Shown: piece after piece, positions 53,957 to 63,775 of the stretch
Position numbering within the stretch: position 1 is the first letter of the stretch
How the letters are laid out: each line of letters starts with the position of its first letter
Assembly: GCA_023250955.1 (NCBI GenBank)
Contig: JAHEZQ010000006.1
Span: 186,001 to 250,000, forward strand
Length of the DNA: 64,000 nucleotides
Direction: 5' to 3'
From: Melioribacter sp.
GTDB taxonomy: Bacteria; Bacteroidota; Ignavibacteria; Ignavibacteriales; Melioribacteraceae
Program-made: the position numbers and the translations under genes
Notes under the pieces: model-generated
What the model was told of the DNA's origin: nothing
Seen by the model: only the letters and a program-made list of their open reading frames with translations
Databases searched by the model: none

Positions 53957-54673
53957 TTATTTTTCATCAACAAAAGAATATCCGGCACTGCGAATACTTT
54001 TTATATAAACCGGGTTATTAGGATCGGGTTCAAAATATTTTCGCAGACGTGCAATAAAATTATCAACTGTTCTCGTTTCAATTTCCGGATTGAGATGCCA
54101 AACATTTTCCAAGAGCTCTTTTCTGGAAACGATTTGCCCTTTTCTTTCGATTAAATATTTTAATACCATTGCTTCGCGCTGAGTTAACGCAAATTTTTTT
54201 GATCCGCTTGTGCAATTCAAATTTGCAAAATCAATTTTCTTATTTCCAAATTGATATAATGCGGGTAATTCGGTAAATGATTGATACCACATCTTTCGCT
54301 TTAACATTCCTTTTACACGAAGTAATAGTTCCTGTAGATTAAAAGGTTTTGTTAAATAGTCATCAGCACCGGCTTCAAGTCCTCTTACTTTATCTTCAGC
54401 AGTAGTTCTTGCCGTTAACATAAGAATCGGCATTTGAGGAGATTTAGCACGTACCTTTTCCGCTATTTCATAACCATCAAAATACGGAAGCATAATATCA
54501 AGAATGATCAGATCATAAACCTTTGATTCAAAAAAATTCAATGCTTGCTTTCCATCCTTTGCACAGTCAACAATATAACCTTCATCGGTTAAATTATATT
54601 CAAGACCAACAGCAAGTGTTTCTTCGTCTTCAACCAATAAGATTTTTGAATTCTTAAACGAATTATTCTCCAT
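53957..54673 (-). CDS. OmpR-type response regulator
   Basis: 238 residues. The receiver (~9-125) has VEDEETLAV, DLIILDIMLPYFDG with the phospho-acceptor Asp, LMLTARTTAEDKV and DYLTKPFNLQELLLRV. The winged-helix domain includes ALTQREAMVLKYLIERKGQIVSRKELLENVW and TRTVDNFIARLRKYF. It overlaps the upstream kinase gene by 11 bases. Neighbouring FISUMP/TlpA genes may be targets, by inference. Confidence 0.95.
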   Translation of the reverse strand: MENNSFKNSKILLVEDEETLAVGLEYNLTDEGYIVDCAKDGKQALNFFESKVYDLIILDIMLPYFDGYEIAEKVRAKSPQMPILMLTARTTAEDKVRGLEAGADDYLTKPFNLQELLLRVKGMLKRKMWYQSFTELPALYQFGNKKIDFANLNCTSGSKKFALTQREAMVLKYLIERKGQIVSRKELLENVWHLNPEIETRTVDNFIARLRKYFEPDPNNPVYIKSIRSAGYSFVDEK

Positions 54674-55688
54674 TTGTTTTTTCCAAATACTTATGTTTTT
54701 TAGCTGTTTGTCTTAGTAATGAATTAATATAAAACTTTTTAGACGTTTGATATATTGGCAATTCAATTCTTATGCAAGTACCTTTATCTTTCCCTTCGCT
54801 AAAAGCCGAAACTTTTCCGCCATGTTGTTTTATTATTCCTTTCACCCAATATAAACCAAGACCGGTGCCTTTAACATTAGGAATATTTTTATTACTTATT
54901 CGTAAAAATTTATAAAATATTTTTTTCTGATCCTTTGCTGTTATACCAACACCTTTATCAATGAACTCTATCAATATGTGTTTTTGATGTTTGGATAACC
55001 TAACAAAGATTTCAACCACACTAGAAGAATATTTTTTTGCATTGTCGGTTAAATTATCAAATACTATCTGCATCGAGTCTTTATCAATCACGCAATTACA
55101 CTGAACACTTCCTTCAATTTTTATATTTGTCTTGGGAATCCTGAATTGTTCAATTGAATTTTCAACTAATTGCCGCAATATGCTATCTGCATCATATACT
55201 TGGTAATTGTGCACAATTCTTTTTTGTTCAAGATGTGATAGCTCCAAAATTGAATTAATAAGTTTCTTAAGTCGGTTTGCATCACGGGTCATCAAGGCGT
55301 AAAATTCTTTTTGTTTTTCTTTCGGAACGTCTTTGGTATCTAAAGTTTCCAGATAAAGTTGAATAGACGCAAGCGGGGATTTTAATTCATGTGTTACATT
55401 TGCTATAAAATTATCATAAAGACGAGTAAGTTTCATCTGCACTGTTAGATTTCTAAAAAACAAAAAAATTGCAACGGCAACACAAACAATTAAGATAATG
55501 CCAAATACAAAAACTGCAACATTTGGGCTGTCCAAAATTATTTTCGGAGAAAGTTTATCGCCAACCTGCTTAAAAATTAGATAATTGGAGACATACCAAT
55601 AAATCCACAATCCCAATAATCCCATCCAGGCAATTTGTGCAAATACAAATGCAAATATTAAAAATAAAAGAGAACGGCTTTTTTTCAT
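54663..55688 (-). CDS. Two-component sensor histidine kinase
   Basis: 341 residues. Two membrane helices (~8-30 and ~55-75) enclose a very short periplasmic loop of about 20 residues, so the signal is probably sensed in the membrane. H-box NVTHELKSPLASIQLYLETL, N-box IVFDNLTDNAKKYSSS, G1 DKGVGITAKDQKKIF and G2 KGTGLGLYWVKGI are complete. It is the partner of the response regulator that overlaps its end. The upstream 223-base gap (55689-55911) separates it from the divergent radical SAM gene. Confidence 0.93.
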   Translation of the reverse strand: MKKSRSLLFLIFAFVFAQIAWMGLLGLWIYWYVSNYLIFKQVGDKLSPKIILDSPNVAVFVFGIILIVCVAVAIFLFFRNLTVQMKLTRLYDNFIANVTHELKSPLASIQLYLETLDTKDVPKEKQKEFYALMTRDANRLKKLINSILELSHLEQKRIVHNYQVYDADSILRQLVENSIEQFRIPKTNIKIEGSVQCNCVIDKDSMQIVFDNLTDNAKKYSSSVVEIFVRLSKHQKHILIEFIDKGVGITAKDQKKIFYKFLRISNKNIPNVKGTGLGLYWVKGIIKQHGGKVSAFSEGKDKGTCIRIELPIYQTSKKFYINSLLRQTAKKHKYLEKTNGE

Positions 55689-55911
55689 TTAGTAATTCTG
55701 ATTGTTAGATACTCTAAGATGAATTTCATTCTTACACAAATAACCTCTAATAAAACCAATTGTCAAATTTTTTCACTTCAATATTTTTTACACTTCTTTT
55801 ACAAAAATACAATAAAATATTTACCATAATACAAGTACAAATAAATTTAACTCGTTCAATGATAGAAATCCGTATTACTTTATTCTTTCTTTAATCTTAG
55901 AGGGATTTGCG

Positions 55912-57390
55912 ATGAAAATATTATTAGTATACCCGGAAACGCCGTCAACTTTCTGGAGTTTTAAGGATGCGCTGAAATTTGTTTCTAAAAGATCTGCCGA
56001 ACCACCATTAGGTTTAATAACGGTAGCGGCAATGCTTCCTCAAGAATGGCAAAAAAAATTGATTGATTTGAATGTAACAACGCTTGACGACAACGATCTT
56101 CTTTGGGCAGATTTTGTTTTTTTAGGCGCAATGAATGTTCACACTCATTCAGTAAAAGAAATAATTAAACGATGCAATAGACTAAGTGTTAAAATTGTTG
56201 CCGGTGGACCGTTATTTACAACTCAATATCAAGATTTTTTAGGAATAGATTATTTTGTTTTAAATGAAGCTGAAATTACTCTTCCTCAATTCTTACGGGA
56301 TCTGGAAAAAGGAACACCAAAACATTTATATACCACAGATGAATTCCCTGATATATCCCTGGCGCCAATGCCAATGTGGGAATTGTTAGATAGAAAAAAA
56401 TACGCTTCTTTAAGTCTTCAGTACTCACGTGGTTGCCCGTATGATTGTGAATTTTGCAGCATCACTATGTTAAATGGCAGAATACCCCGCACAAAAACTA
56501 AAGAACAATTTTTAGGTGAGTTAAACAAATTGTATGGGTCGGGTTACAGAGGCGCAGTTTCTGTCGTTGATGACAATTTCATCGGCAATAAAAGAAAATT
56601 GAAGGAGGAAATTCTTCCCGCATTAATTGAATGGTTGAAAGAAAGAAAATATCCGTTTCATTTCCTTACCGAAGTATCCATTAATCTTGCTGATGACGAA
56701 GAGTTAATGAACCTAATGGTTAAAGCAGCATTTCACAGCATCTTTGTAGGTATTGAAACGCCAAACAATGATAGCTTAACAGAATGCGGTAAAGCTCAGA
56801 ACCAACGGCGGGATTTAGTACTGTCTGTTAAAAAATTGCAGCAACACGGCATGGTTGTTTCAGCTGGATTTATAATTGGTTTCGACAATGATCCGCCAGA
56901 TATATTTAATCAGCAAATTAATTTTATTCGTAAAAGCGGAATTGCAGCAGCAATGGTTGGATTATTAAATGCACCAAGCGGAACACATTTATTTAATCGT
57001 TTGAAAAAAGAAAACAGACTATTGGATGGATGGAGCGGAAATAACATGGATGGTGCAACTAATTTTATTCCTAAGATGAACTACAGTGATCTCATTGCCG
57101 GTTATTCAAAAATTATTCGCACTATTTATTCGCCTCAGGAATATTATAAACGTGTAAAGTTATTTCTCAAGGAATACACGGTCCCTTCATGGAAATCACA
57201 GATGTTAACTTTTACAGAGATTAAAGCTTTTGTAAAATTGCTTTGGTTGATTGGTGTTCTTGAAGAAGGAAGAAAATATTTTTGGCAAACACTTGTCTTT
57301 AGTTTTTTTAAATATCCTAAAAAATTTTCGCTTGCTATGACTTTGGTAGTATATGGATATCATTTCAGAAGAATTGCTGCTACAATTTAA
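55912..57390 (+). CDS. B12-binding radical SAM protein (DUF4070 family, HpnP-like)
   Basis: 492 residues. The N-terminal cobalamin-binding-like domain (~1-140) starts MKILLVYPETPSTFWSFKDAL and contains PPLGLITVAAMLP. The radical SAM motif is RGCPYDCEFCSI (CxxxCxxC, ~172-180). The C-terminal ~150 residues match the DUF4070 region. The whole architecture and the SAEPPLGLITVAAMLPQEW start resemble hopanoid C-2 methylase HpnP and relatives; substrate is unproven. AGAGG lies 8 bases before the ATG. A hairpin follows. No other hopanoid gene is in the window. Confidence 0.85.
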   Translation: MKILLVYPETPSTFWSFKDALKFVSKRSAEPPLGLITVAAMLPQEWQKKLIDLNVTTLDDNDLLWADFVFLGAMNVHTHSVKEIIKRCNRLSVKIVAGGPLFTTQYQDFLGIDYFVLNEAEITLPQFLRDLEKGTPKHLYTTDEFPDISLAPMPMWELLDRKKYASLSLQYSRGCPYDCEFCSITMLNGRIPRTKTKEQFLGELNKLYGSGYRGAVSVVDDNFIGNKRKLKEEILPALIEWLKERKYPFHFLTEVSINLADDEELMNLMVKAAFHSIFVGIETPNNDSLTECGKAQNQRRDLVLSVKKLQQHGMVVSAGFIIGFDNDPPDIFNQQINFIRKSGIAAAMVGLLNAPSGTHLFNRLKKENRLLDGWSGNNMDGATNFIPKMNYSDLIAGYSKIIRTIYSPQEYYKRVKLFLKEYTVPSWKSQMLTFTEIKAFVKLLWLIGVLEEGRKYFWQTLVFSFFKYPKKFSLAMTLVVYGYHFRRIAATI

Positions 57391-57397
57391 AATCAAA

Positions 57398-57419
57398 AGG
57401 GCGACTCTTTGGTCGCCCT
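57398..57419. terminator. Terminator hairpin between convergent radical SAM and DPP III genes
   Basis: AGGGCGAC (57398-57405) and GTCGCCCT (57412-57419) form a perfect 8-bp stem with a 6-base loop. T residues follow on the minus strand and are sparser on the plus strand, so it mainly serves the minus-strand gene but can act both ways. Confidence 0.8.
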
Positions 57420-57447
57420 CGCTTTATAAATTACATCTTAAAATTTA

Positions 57448-59493
57448 TTAATTATACGTAGGTAGAAAAGAAAATTCTTTTGCGTATTCCAACATTTGTT
57501 TTGTAAAATCTTCAGGGTATTCAATTTTAATATCAATAATCTGGCTGCCATTCATCACTGGAACTAACTTAGGATTTATAAATCCGGCATAAGGTGAAAT
57601 ATTTAGTTTCTTATATCGTTCAAGAACTTCTTTATGAATTTCCTGATCTACTTTCACTCCGTAATTTTCAACTAAGTTTTTTCCTGCTGTATAATCTCCT
57701 TCTGATTTAATCCTCTGTATTTCACGCAGTAATTGTCCAAACAATATTTTCAATTTATTATAATCATTAATTACAAAGTAAGTTTTACCGTCTTTAACTT
57801 TTTTCTCAATAACTTTTTCTGGTAAACCTTTTTCATAAACCCACTTTGCAATAAGCTGTCTGTTTCTCATGTGTGCTTCTTCAACATTTTCACCGGGTTG
57901 AATTCGCGCAAGCTGAATCAATAACCCATTTTTTATAAATGCATCATATTCTGATTTCCCTGCTTCCAGGCTTGGCATAACTCCAATATCAACAAGTTTT
58001 TGATCAAACACATAATAGAGTGCAACAAGATCTGCGCGTGCTTCTTCCAATGTTGATGCATAATTCTTAAGTGTTTCATTTGTCTCTCCTACTCCAGGAT
58101 TAATCTGGCCTGAGGCATGGCCTATTACTTCATGCATATCTGTGTGAAGATCATCAGAAAGGGCGCCGTATTTTTTTGTGCGTTCAATTTCCTCGTTAGA
58201 AAAAGCAAATTCTTGCAATACTCCGCTTGTAGTAGCAAACATATTGTATGAGTGAACTATGTTTCCAAGATTAACGGATTTAGAACCATGTTCTTTACGG
58301 ATCCAATTTGCATTTGGTAAGTTGATGCCGATTGGTGTTGACGGTGAGGCATCCCCAGTTTCAACAACAACAGTAATTACTTTTGCGCTGATGCCTTTAA
58401 CATTTTTCTTTTTATGTTCAGGCATAATTGGTGAATTATCTTCAAACCACTGAGCATTATTGCTAATTGCTTTTATGCGTTTAGTTGCTTCATTATCTTT
58501 AATGGAAACAATTGATTCATAATTTGCGCGGTAACCGAGCGGATCGTTATATGTTTCTATAAATCCATTTACCAAATCAACCACAGAAGTTGTGTCTTTA
58601 ACCCAAGCGATATTGTATTCGTCCCATTTTTTTAGATCCCCGGTTTCATAATATTCTATTAGAAGTTGGAAACATTTCTTCTGTGGTTCATTTTCTGCTA
58701 CTTCAACTGCTTTTTGCAACCAATAAATAATTTTCTTTATAGGAGCCGCGTACATGCTGTTTTCTTTCCAATGCCGTTCGAATACTTGCCCTTTTTCTCT
58801 CAACAGCTTTGAATTTAATCCGTAAGAGACCGGTTCGGGATCGTTAGAGTTAATAATTTTTTTATAAAAAGCTTCAACTTCTTTTTGTGTTACTCCTTCA
58901 TAAAAATTTACTGCAGAAGATTTAATCATGTCTGTGTTAGGATCTTGATTAACCTTCATTCCGTTAACTTTAGGATCGAAAAGAATTGGTGTGAGTTTTT
59001 TTATCAAATCATTTGGCGTTTCCATATTTTGGAGCGGTAGTTCAAATTCATCGGATCCGGCTACAAGTTCTGCAAAATATTCTTTTGAGAATTCAGGAAT
59101 AATTTTTTTGTTGGCGTAGTGGTGATGTATCCCGTTGGAAAACCAAACTCTTTTTACATACGTCATATATTTTCGATAATCCGCTATTGATTTATCGCCA
59201 TTGTAAGTTTTTACAATTGCTTCAAGTGTGCGCCGAATATATAGATTGTGTTTATAGTTTTGATCGTAGATCATATCACGCCCTGAAAGCGAAGCTTGAT
59301 ACAGATAATATGCCAACAGTTTTTGTCTTAAACTGAGTTCTTCAAAACCCGGAACTTGGTACCTCTGAATTCTAAGATCGGCAAATTGCTCGATTGCATA
59401 CTTAAAATTGTCTTCTTTATTTTTTTGATCTTGGGAACAACTCATAATTGTAATTCCGATTATAATGAATAAAATTTTAGATAGTTGCCGCAT
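57448..59493 (-). CDS. Dipeptidyl peptidase III-like metallopeptidase (M49), lipoprotein
   Basis: 681 residues. A signal peptide ends in a lipobox-like MSCSQ (~residue 19). The M49 zinc motif HEVIGH (in HTDMHEVIGHASGQINPG, ~residue 452) is followed by EEARADLVALYY (~490), which gives the third ligand Glu. NNAQWFEDNSPIMPEHKK is the usual upstream region. DPP III releases dipeptides from the N-terminus of peptides; lipoprotein forms are common in Bacteroidota and are assumed to work in the periplasm. All catalytic residues are present. Confidence 0.93.
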   Translation of the reverse strand: MRQLSKILFIIIGITIMSCSQDQKNKEDNFKYAIEQFADLRIQRYQVPGFEELSLRQKLLAYYLYQASLSGRDMIYDQNYKHNLYIRRTLEAIVKTYNGDKSIADYRKYMTYVKRVWFSNGIHHHYANKKIIPEFSKEYFAELVAGSDEFELPLQNMETPNDLIKKLTPILFDPKVNGMKVNQDPNTDMIKSSAVNFYEGVTQKEVEAFYKKIINSNDPEPVSYGLNSKLLREKGQVFERHWKENSMYAAPIKKIIYWLQKAVEVAENEPQKKCFQLLIEYYETGDLKKWDEYNIAWVKDTTSVVDLVNGFIETYNDPLGYRANYESIVSIKDNEATKRIKAISNNAQWFEDNSPIMPEHKKKNVKGISAKVITVVVETGDASPSTPIGINLPNANWIRKEHGSKSVNLGNIVHSYNMFATTSGVLQEFAFSNEEIERTKKYGALSDDLHTDMHEVIGHASGQINPGVGETNETLKNYASTLEEARADLVALYYVFDQKLVDIGVMPSLEAGKSEYDAFIKNGLLIQLARIQPGENVEEAHMRNRQLIAKWVYEKGLPEKVIEKKVKDGKTYFVINDYNKLKILFGQLLREIQRIKSEGDYTAGKNLVENYGVKVDQEIHKEVLERYKKLNISPYAGFINPKLVPVMNGSQIIDIKIEYPEDFTKQMLEYAKEFSFLPTYN

Positions 59494-59588
59494 AAGTTTC
59501 CTGCCATTTATTTATAATTGTTCGGAAGAAAAATATAACTTTTGAAGTCTCTAAACAACGAAGTATATATGCACACTAAGGAAATATT

Positions 59589-59921
59589 ATGAACGTTCAA
59601 ATAATAGGTGTAAAAAGCTGTAGCGATACCCGAAAGGCGGAACGGTATTTTAAGGAGAGAAGAATTCAGTTTCATTTTCGCGATTTAAATGAAAAAGGTC
59701 TTGCTAAAGGTGAACTTGAAAATATTATCAGAGCTATTCCGTTAGAAGAGTTGATTGATCTTGAAGGAAAGCAATTCAAAAAACGAAATCTTCAATACAT
59801 GGTTTATAATATTGAAGAAGAATTATTAAACGACCCGCTTCTGTTTAAAACTCCTATTGTAAGAAATGGAAAAGAAGTTACTATCGGATATCAACCATCA
59901 ATATGGACTTCATGGCAGTAA
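59589..59921 (+). CDS. ArsC/Spx-family thioredoxin-fold protein
   Basis: 110 residues. VKSCSDTRKAERYFKERRIQFHFRDL is the ArsC/Spx/YffB start with a single redox Cys at about residue 10 and no CxxC partner. KTPIVRNGKEVTIGYQP contains the cis-Pro and the Arg typical of the fold. Members include glutaredoxin-linked arsenate reductases and Spx-type regulators; no ars genes are nearby, so YffB-like is the safer description. It ends 12 bases into the convergent HAD gene's end. Confidence 0.85.
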   Translation: MNVQIIGVKSCSDTRKAERYFKERRIQFHFRDLNEKGLAKGELENIIRAIPLEELIDLEGKQFKKRNLQYMVYNIEEELLNDPLLFKTPIVRNGKEVTIGYQPSIWTSWQ

Positions 59922-60524
59922 GATATTTTTTGCTTGAAGATCAACTACAAGCTGTTCGTAATTCTTAAATTGTACACCATCCCAACCACATTTTTTGGCG
60001 CCTTCAACATATTCTTGGATATCATCAATAAAAAAATGTTCTGCGGATTTCTTTTGCATAGAAGATTCCACCGCGCGGTAAATTTTTTCTTCTGGTTTTA
60101 CAGCACCAATTTCGTGCGAAAGAAAAATTTGATCAAACCAATTAATAAAATCAAGATGACCATATCCGTAACGTTTATGAATACTGTTGGTATTTGAAAG
60201 CAGAACTACTTTGTAATTTTCTTTTAGTTTAGGTATTAACTCAACAACTTTTTGGTTCACAGTAAAAATGTCGGAGAATATTTTACAGAATTGTTCTTCG
60301 GTAACCGTGTGTTCAAGCCAATCTAACATTGTTCTTAAGTATTGCACCTCGCTTAATTTGCCGCCTTCAAATTCTCTATGAACGTGATAGTTTTCCATAT
60401 ATAACTTCGTAAAGTTATCTCCCAATCCTTTTTTAATTCCATTGAAATAACCAATCGGCTTTGAGTAATCAAACGGAAGCAAAACGTTTCCAAGATCGAA
60501 AACAATTACGGAATATTTTTTCAT
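59910..60524 (-). CDS. HAD superfamily hydrolase (YihX-like)
   Basis: 204 residues. Motif I is VIVFDLGNVLLPFD (here DLG, where the second Asp is replaced by Gly, as is typical of the HAD-IA YihX/epoxide-hydrolase-like branch), motif II LLSNTNSIHK, motif III Lys in EIGAVKPEEKIY and motif IV FFIDDIQEYVEGA. It probably dephosphorylates a small phosphorylated metabolite. Its start is just beyond the terminator that follows the RND gene. Confidence 0.88.
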   Translation of the reverse strand: MKKYSVIVFDLGNVLLPFDYSKPIGYFNGIKKGLGDNFTKLYMENYHVHREFEGGKLSEVQYLRTMLDWLEHTVTEEQFCKIFSDIFTVNQKVVELIPKLKENYKVVLLSNTNSIHKRYGYGHLDFINWFDQIFLSHEIGAVKPEEKIYRAVESSMQKKSAEHFFIDDIQEYVEGAKKCGWDGVQFKNYEQLVVDLQAKNILLP

Positions 60525-60539
60525 ATGTATTTATGTAAT

Positions 60540-60569
60540 AAAAAACCGCAACCGGATTGATTGCGGTTT
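60540..60569 (-). terminator. Rho-independent terminator after the RND transporter
   Basis: AAACCGCAA (60543-60551) pairs with TTGCGGTTT (60561-60569); on the minus strand the stem is followed by a T run. It lies between the RND stop (60591) and the HAD gene start (60524). Confidence 0.85.
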
Positions 60570-60590
60570 ATAATTAATCGTTAGAAATGT

Positions 60591-63500
60591 TTATTTACTC
60601 AATCCTAAATCTTCCGCTACAGAGTTTGGTACAACACTTTTTTTCTTAATTCTTAAAAGCTCACTAACCCGTTTGAATAAGACAGGAATTCTTAATCGGT
60701 ATTCTTCAACTTTAGTATAAACAAGCGGAACAATTATCAATGTTAAGAGCAGCGAACTGATTAATCCGCCAATTAATGCCCACGCAAGACCGGATTTCCA
60801 TTCCGCACCTGATGCTGTTGAAAGTGCGACCGGAGTCATAGCAAAGATCATTGTTAATGTTGTCATAAAAATCGGTCTAATTCTCATTCTTACACCATCA
60901 ATCAAGGCATCAAAAACACTTTCACCTTGAGCGCGCATAAAATTAGTCCGGTCAACCAAAAGAATGGCATTCTTGGCAACAAGCCCCGTTAGCATTATGA
61001 TTCCAAGAATTGTAAATATGTTTAACGCTTTTAATGTTAAACCAAGCGCCAATAAAGCACCTATCATTGCAAGCGGAATAGAAAATAAAATTACAAATGG
61101 GTAAACAAAAGAATCATACAATGCAACCATAACCATGTAAGTAAAAAGGATTGCTGCAAGCATAGCTAGACCTAAGTCTCCAAAAGATTCGCGTTGATTC
61201 TTTACATCTCCTGAAAATGAATAAGTTACGCCCGAAGGAAATTTATAATTCTTGAATTGTTTTTCCATGTCTTGCGAAATTGCACCTGTTGTTCTTCCGC
61301 CTTGAACCTGAGAATAAACTGTCACGGCCGCACTTCTTGCCTGACGCGCTAATTTTGTCGGGCCTGTTGATCGGTAGATATTTGTAAATTGTTTTAAATA
61401 AATTTGTTGTCCTTTTCGATTCATAAAACTGATATTACCTATGTTATCCGTTTTAGAACGGTCAAATTGATCGAGAGCAATTCGAATATCGTATTCAGTG
61501 TCGCCATCGCGAAGTTTGGAAGCATCATCGCCGGTAAGCGCAATCTGTAGAGCTTGCCCAACTTCAGCAACGGTTAGTCCGAAGCTTGTTAATTTTCTTC
61601 TGTCAATTTCGATTCTTGTTTCCGGATTTCCGTCCTCAGCAGAAAGACGAACATCTGCCGTTCCAGGAATTGTTTTTACAATTTTTTGGATATCATTAGC
61701 AGTTTTTACCACATCCGCATAGACAGGACCATTAATTATTAATATTATCGGCGTCTGATTAGCCACACCAAAAATACCAATCGGATTAATGCGCACCTTA
61801 ACACCTGGAATAGTTTGCACCATTTGTTTAATCTCATTTCCGACTTCATCGGTAGATTTAATCCTTTGATTTTTCGGAACAAGAGTTATAGTTATTTCCG
61901 TTGTATTGCTCGATGAGAAGCCAACCAAACCTTCGGAAGAAACACCAACATTAGAATACATTCTTTCAACTTCGGGCATTTTACCGATCATCTTTTCAAC
62001 TTTCTGCGAGGCTATATTTGTCTGTTCAATAGTTGTACCCGGAGCTAATTCTAATGTTACTGCAAATTCTCCGCGGTCGGTTTGAGTCATAAACTCAGCT
62101 CCAATAAACCCGAGAGGAATCAACGCAAATGTTGCTATAAAGGCTGCAATGGTTAACAGAGCAACTTTTATTCTATTTTTTAATGACCACTTTAATAGAA
62201 CAACATAATTTTCTGTAAGCTGTTTAAATTTCTTTTCGAACCAGACTGCAAAACTTCCAAGCAATGTTCTTGAAGTAAGTCTTTCCAATTTTGCAAATCT
62301 TGAAGCAAGCATTGGTGTAACAGTAAACGAAACGAACAAACTCATCAAAGTGGAAATCACTATTACAGCGGAGAACTCGCGTAAGATATTTCCAACCATT
62401 CCGCCTACTAGAGTTAGCGGAAGAAAAACCGCTACATCAACAAATGTTATTGCAAGAGCGGCAAAACCGATTTCATTTCTACCGCGTAAAGCTGCAACTC
62501 TACTCTCTTCTCCTTTTTCCAAATGGTGATAAATATTTTCCAGAACTACTATCGAGTCATCCACAAGAATCCCCACAACAAGAGAGAGTCCAAGTAAGGT
62601 CATCAAGTTTAAAGTAAAACCAAACGCCCAAATAGCAATAAAGGTTGAAATTAGCGAGCATGGAATTGCAACAAGAACAATCAATGAATTTCTTATACTA
62701 TGCAAGAACATTAGCATTACAATTGAAACTAACAAAACTGCAAGAGCCAAATCACTCTTTACAGCATCAGCAGCATCTATAGTAAACAGAGATCCGTCCT
62801 GTGCAATTTCAAATTTTAGATTATTGTTTTTGTAAACGCTTTCTATTCTCTTAATTTCATTTCTTACAAGCTTTGAAACTTCAACAGAATTGGCATCGGT
62901 TTGTTTCTGAAGAACAACACCTATCGTGTTGCGGAAATTTATCCGGGCAATATTTGTATAATCTTTTATTCCATCTTCAATTTCTGCAACCGCTGCAAGT
63001 TTTATCTCTCCGCCTGATCTTGATTCTCCTATTGTAAGATTTTTTAAATCCTCTACAGAAGTTAATTTACCTGCAATGCGAACAATAAACTGACCGTCTT
63101 TATCTTTAATCTTTCCGGTTGGAAAATCCAGATTGGCAGTTTTAATTACCTGTGTTACTTGCGGAATTGATAACCCATACGCACGTAATTTCTGCAAATC
63201 TAAATTGACTTTTATCTCGCGTTCTTCTCCGCCAACAAGTACAATCTGCCCTACTCCCGGTACGCGTGAAAGTAAAGGCTGAATTTTATCTTTGGCAAAT
63301 TGATAAAATTTCTTTGAATCCATATCTGCCGAAATACCCATTCTTAAAATGGGGATTTCATCTAATGCAAACTTAGAAATTGTTGGAGCTTTCGTGCCTG
63401 ACGGAAGTTGTGATGTAATTTGTCCAACTTTTCTTTGAGCATCCTGAAGTGAAAGATCCGTATTAGCTGATTGTAAAAGTTCTATAATAACAAACGATAC

Positions 63501-63761
63501 TCCTTCAGAAGATGAGGAACGTACATCCGATACTTTATCCATTCCTGAAACAGCATCTTCAATAGGTTTGGTAACACCGGTTTCAACTTCATTGGGAGAT
63601 GCACCGGGATAAATAGTTGTAATCGTAATAACCGGCGCGGAAATTTTCGGCAGCAATTCATACTTAAGCTGACGGAAGGCAAACAGTCCCAATACAATCA
63701 AAGCAGAGAATACAATGATTACAAGTGACGGCCGTTTTATTGATAATTCTGTAATTGTCAT
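60591..63761 (-). CDS. RND efflux pump inner-membrane subunit (HAE1/AcrB family)
   Basis: 1056 residues with twelve membrane helices. TELSIKRPSLVIIVFSALIVLG starts TM1, TM4 carries LGLSLVVGILVDDSIVVLENIYHHL with the paired Asp, and TM10 has LLTGLVAKNAILLVD with the proton-relay Lys, so proton coupling is intact. Two large periplasmic loops follow TM1 and TM7 (for example IYPGASPNEVETGVTKPIEDAV). HAE1-type members expel hydrophobic drugs, dyes or lipids with an adaptor and outer-membrane channel. The adaptor gene lies directly upstream (stop 63776). The substrate cannot be read. Confidence 0.95.
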   Translation of the reverse strand: MTITELSIKRPSLVIIVFSALIVLGLFAFRQLKYELLPKISAPVITITTIYPGASPNEVETGVTKPIEDAVSGMDKVSDVRSSSSEGVSFVIIELLQSANTDLSLQDAQRKVGQITSQLPSGTKAPTISKFALDEIPILRMGISADMDSKKFYQFAKDKIQPLLSRVPGVGQIVLVGGEEREIKVNLDLQKLRAYGLSIPQVTQVIKTANLDFPTGKIKDKDGQFIVRIAGKLTSVEDLKNLTIGESRSGGEIKLAAVAEIEDGIKDYTNIARINFRNTIGVVLQKQTDANSVEVSKLVRNEIKRIESVYKNNNLKFEIAQDGSLFTIDAADAVKSDLALAVLLVSIVMLMFLHSIRNSLIVLVAIPCSLISTFIAIWAFGFTLNLMTLLGLSLVVGILVDDSIVVLENIYHHLEKGEESRVAALRGRNEIGFAALAITFVDVAVFLPLTLVGGMVGNILREFSAVIVISTLMSLFVSFTVTPMLASRFAKLERLTSRTLLGSFAVWFEKKFKQLTENYVVLLKWSLKNRIKVALLTIAAFIATFALIPLGFIGAEFMTQTDRGEFAVTLELAPGTTIEQTNIASQKVEKMIGKMPEVERMYSNVGVSSEGLVGFSSSNTTEITITLVPKNQRIKSTDEVGNEIKQMVQTIPGVKVRINPIGIFGVANQTPIILIINGPVYADVVKTANDIQKIVKTIPGTADVRLSAEDGNPETRIEIDRRKLTSFGLTVAEVGQALQIALTGDDASKLRDGDTEYDIRIALDQFDRSKTDNIGNISFMNRKGQQIYLKQFTNIYRSTGPTKLARQARSAAVTVYSQVQGGRTTGAISQDMEKQFKNYKFPSGVTYSFSGDVKNQRESFGDLGLAMLAAILFTYMVMVALYDSFVYPFVILFSIPLAMIGALLALGLTLKALNIFTILGIIMLTGLVAKNAILLVDRTNFMRAQGESVFDALIDGVRMRIRPIFMTTLTMIFAMTPVALSTASGAEWKSGLAWALIGGLISSLLLTLIIVPLVYTKVEEYRLRIPVLFKRVSELLRIKKKSVVPNSVAEDLGLSK

Positions 63762-63775
63762 TTTTAAAATCCTTT

